NCBI GenBank assembly: GCA_041621405.1
Contig: JBFKAV010000154.1
Span: 1-7,885, forward strand
Direction: 5' to 3'
Length of the DNA stretch: 7,885 nt
DNA from: JBFKAV01 sp041621405
GTDB taxonomy: Bacteria > Pseudomonadota > Alphaproteobacteria > Rhodobacterales > Rhodobacteraceae
The notes beneath the pieces were generated by a model. That model did not search any database. It was not told where the DNA came from and saw only the letters and a program-made list of their open reading frames with translations. Numbering within the stretch: position 1 is the stretch's first letter; the number at the start of each line of letters is the position of its first letter. The translations under genes were made by a program, and so were the position numbers. Positions 7,601 to 7,885 of the stretch are shown here, piece by piece.

Positions 7601-7885
7601 CCCGCCGAACCGCCCGGACGCCGCCGCGCCGGTGCCGGACGCGACCGTGGCCCCCGCCCCCGACCAGGCTCCCGCCGTCGAGACCGCCCCCGAACCGGCG
7701 CAGGACCCGCCCTTCGCGCTCCCCGGCGTCCCGGACACGCGGCCGCCGCCCCGCCCGGCTGCGCTCGAGCAGGACGCCGCGCTTCCGGCCCCGGCCGCCG
7801 CCACCGACGCCGCGGCGCGCGACCCCTCGGGCGCGCCGCCCGGCGGCGCTCCGCCCGAGGCGGAGACCGCCGCCCTCGCCGAGCC
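4653..7885 (+). CDS. GspL/PilM-like single-span membrane protein with long Ala/Pro/Glu linker (3' partial)
   Basis: One frame stays open for at least 1077 codons to the window edge. Residues 1-185 form a compact domain. Its pattern of an ILPEGQVLYTAV strand (about 61-72), then TPYAVDELAFDYE, then VLHVAVVARETLEEAEGF, resembles the cytoplasmic actin-like domain of GspL/PilM platform proteins. Residues about 187-600 are acidic low-complexity Ala/Pro/Glu with a two-copy 88-residue repeat. Residues 601-632 are basic. ERRR at 658-661 precedes one membrane helix (about 664-686), so the N-terminus should be cytoplasmic and the rest periplasmic. The periplasmic part seen is Pro/Ala-rich with two less repetitive islands (873-890 and 958-981). 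From memory, Rhodobacteraceae relatives are often mislabelled as initiation factor IF-2 because of the low-complexity region, and may end in a PilP/GspC-like domain; that end is outside this window. MKPEFALDL at 4653 is the preferred start; in-frame ATGs at 4644 and 4626 are possible. Role in pilus or secretion machinery is inference. Confidence 0.8.
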   Translation, partial: MKPEFALDLSQEAIALLRRQKRGWQALGEARLDDPRLKRRLTELRAAALAECPEGLTTKLILPEGQVLYTAVGCTEKEDEARRAAISKALDGMTPYAVDELAFDYEAEGEVLHVAVVARETLEEAEGFAVEHGFNPVSIVARPKGGSFTGEPFFGATEAAGGFLPKGAKVERDVLPTLVTLKLTMPAKEKPAAAKDAPKAAPEAAEDEDEAERALRRALGEPESEPEPDEAADAMAPAAPAEAAPASATKPAPAAESARSESARAPAGPEAAPEPAAAELPQAPEPDAVPEPAAKAEAEPAPTSTAAPVRPAEPEASAPVAAEAEAAAADAGEVEEEPGPPAAPELAKASEQVPAAVGPAGAEFETVPEPEPAAEIEAGRKIGDSPAPEGEYEDGSGQALARGSGPEAAAEAETAATGAEEVEEEPGPPATPELGNATEPVPPAIGPVSAELGTVPEPEPAAKDEPRGKISDAPAPEGGSADGPEQGRARVTGPDTAAEARTDAAPATGAAQAPEADGKTVPDAAPVAEAPEAAGHSPDQPVVVELEPETLADPVSETAGNTAAPKRPPRLEARADRLAVTAGELPPLATAAAPETRPAAKALHAPPRPGKVRRRAAFDAPAKLRKVLARPRATPVPIPGAEGEEAAVSAFGARPATERRRLPLTQLVLAAGLIAFLAAVALWAALFGGAGNDVPEAPAATAPPPAATAPPTADAALPAEPAAPAEPSTAALPAPPEEPAPPAEPAPQPGLAAAPSPPETPTAAPVATPAPAETDAPPAEPAAVAEPTLSTAQQPQPVPGAVPEPGAEAEPQAAPGVTPQPEPDAPPAPEAETGTAAQPGATPEPEAPVADLPGADAAAPVAPPVAAGAEPRVDDLAVAYAATGIWSQAPEPPAQASEGRLRATVTALVDPRLPAPPAPGLPRGAAAPSDSSPGTQALPPAPATPAAPPGEVEPEAPDLVVATPEGTPTPSGTIVYLGRPPITPPNRPDAAAPVPDATVAPAPDQAPAVETAPEPAQDPPFALPGVPDTRPPPRPAALEQDAALPAPAAATDAAARDPSGAPPGGAPPEAETAALAE
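5593..6135 (+). repeat. Two-copy direct tandem repeat, 264-base period (88 codons)
   Basis: Landmarks recur at exactly 264 bases: the CCGAGGCGGA word (5617 and 5881), GTCGAGGAAGAGCC (5652 and 5916), the GAACCCGA-type block (5751 and 6015), GCAAGATC (5791 and 6055) and GGACCG (5865 and 6129). In protein the copies share EVEEEPGPPA, a VPEPEPAA block and a PAPEG block, with many substitutions and a three-base indel near the left edge. The period is a multiple of three, so the frame is kept. A degenerate part of a third copy (PEPAAKAEAEPAP) is visible around 5517-5560. The repeat lies in the predicted cytoplasmic linker of the large membrane protein and looks like an old internal duplication. Confidence 0.8.

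Noticed and set aside
4653..7885. Annotation of the large ORF as translation initiation factor IF-2
   Set aside because: There is no GTP-binding G1-G4 motif set; the similarity would rest only on the Ala/Pro/Glu-rich composition.

Overview
The window is a GC-rich (roughly 65-70%) chromosomal segment. Its gene content and protein style point to an alphaproteobacterium of the Rhodobacteraceae type; this is inferred from sequence style and not proven by a marker gene. No mobile element, phage gene, CRISPR array, tRNA or rRNA is visible, and no gap between genes exceeds about 155 bases.

Left part, plus strand: a 5'-truncated multi-pass membrane protein of unknown function (to 937) is followed by a GT-A-like glycosyltransferase-type protein (1002-1997). 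After 25 bases with a strong ribosome binding site comes a small thioredoxin-fold ArsC-family reductase (2023-2391). After 89 bases comes a PLP-dependent O-acetylhomoserine sulfhydrylase (MetY type, 2481-3770), which makes homocysteine from O-acetylhomoserine and sulfide. The spacing suggests that the glycosyltransferase and arsC genes are co-transcribed. metY has its own ribosome binding site and room for its own promoter.

Centre: a convergent, minus-strand gene for an exported SIMPL/DUF541 protein (3811-4500) faces metY across a 40-base gap that holds a good hairpin. It diverges from the next gene across about 150 bases that hold two TATAA-type -10 elements.

Right part, plus strand: from 4653 to the window edge there is one uninterrupted reading frame of at least 1077 codons, with no stop. 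It has a compact N-terminal domain (about 185 residues) resembling the cytoplasmic actin-like part of GspL/PilM-type secretion or pilus platform proteins. A long acidic Ala/Pro/Glu linker follows, with a tandem 88-residue repeat, then a basic patch, a single transmembrane helix (about residues 664-686), and a long Pro/Ala-rich predicted periplasmic stretch that is cut by the window end. This is the most interesting object here. It looks like a single-protein bridge across the inner membrane, and its missing C-terminus should decide its role. The long minus-strand frames under it are composition artefacts.
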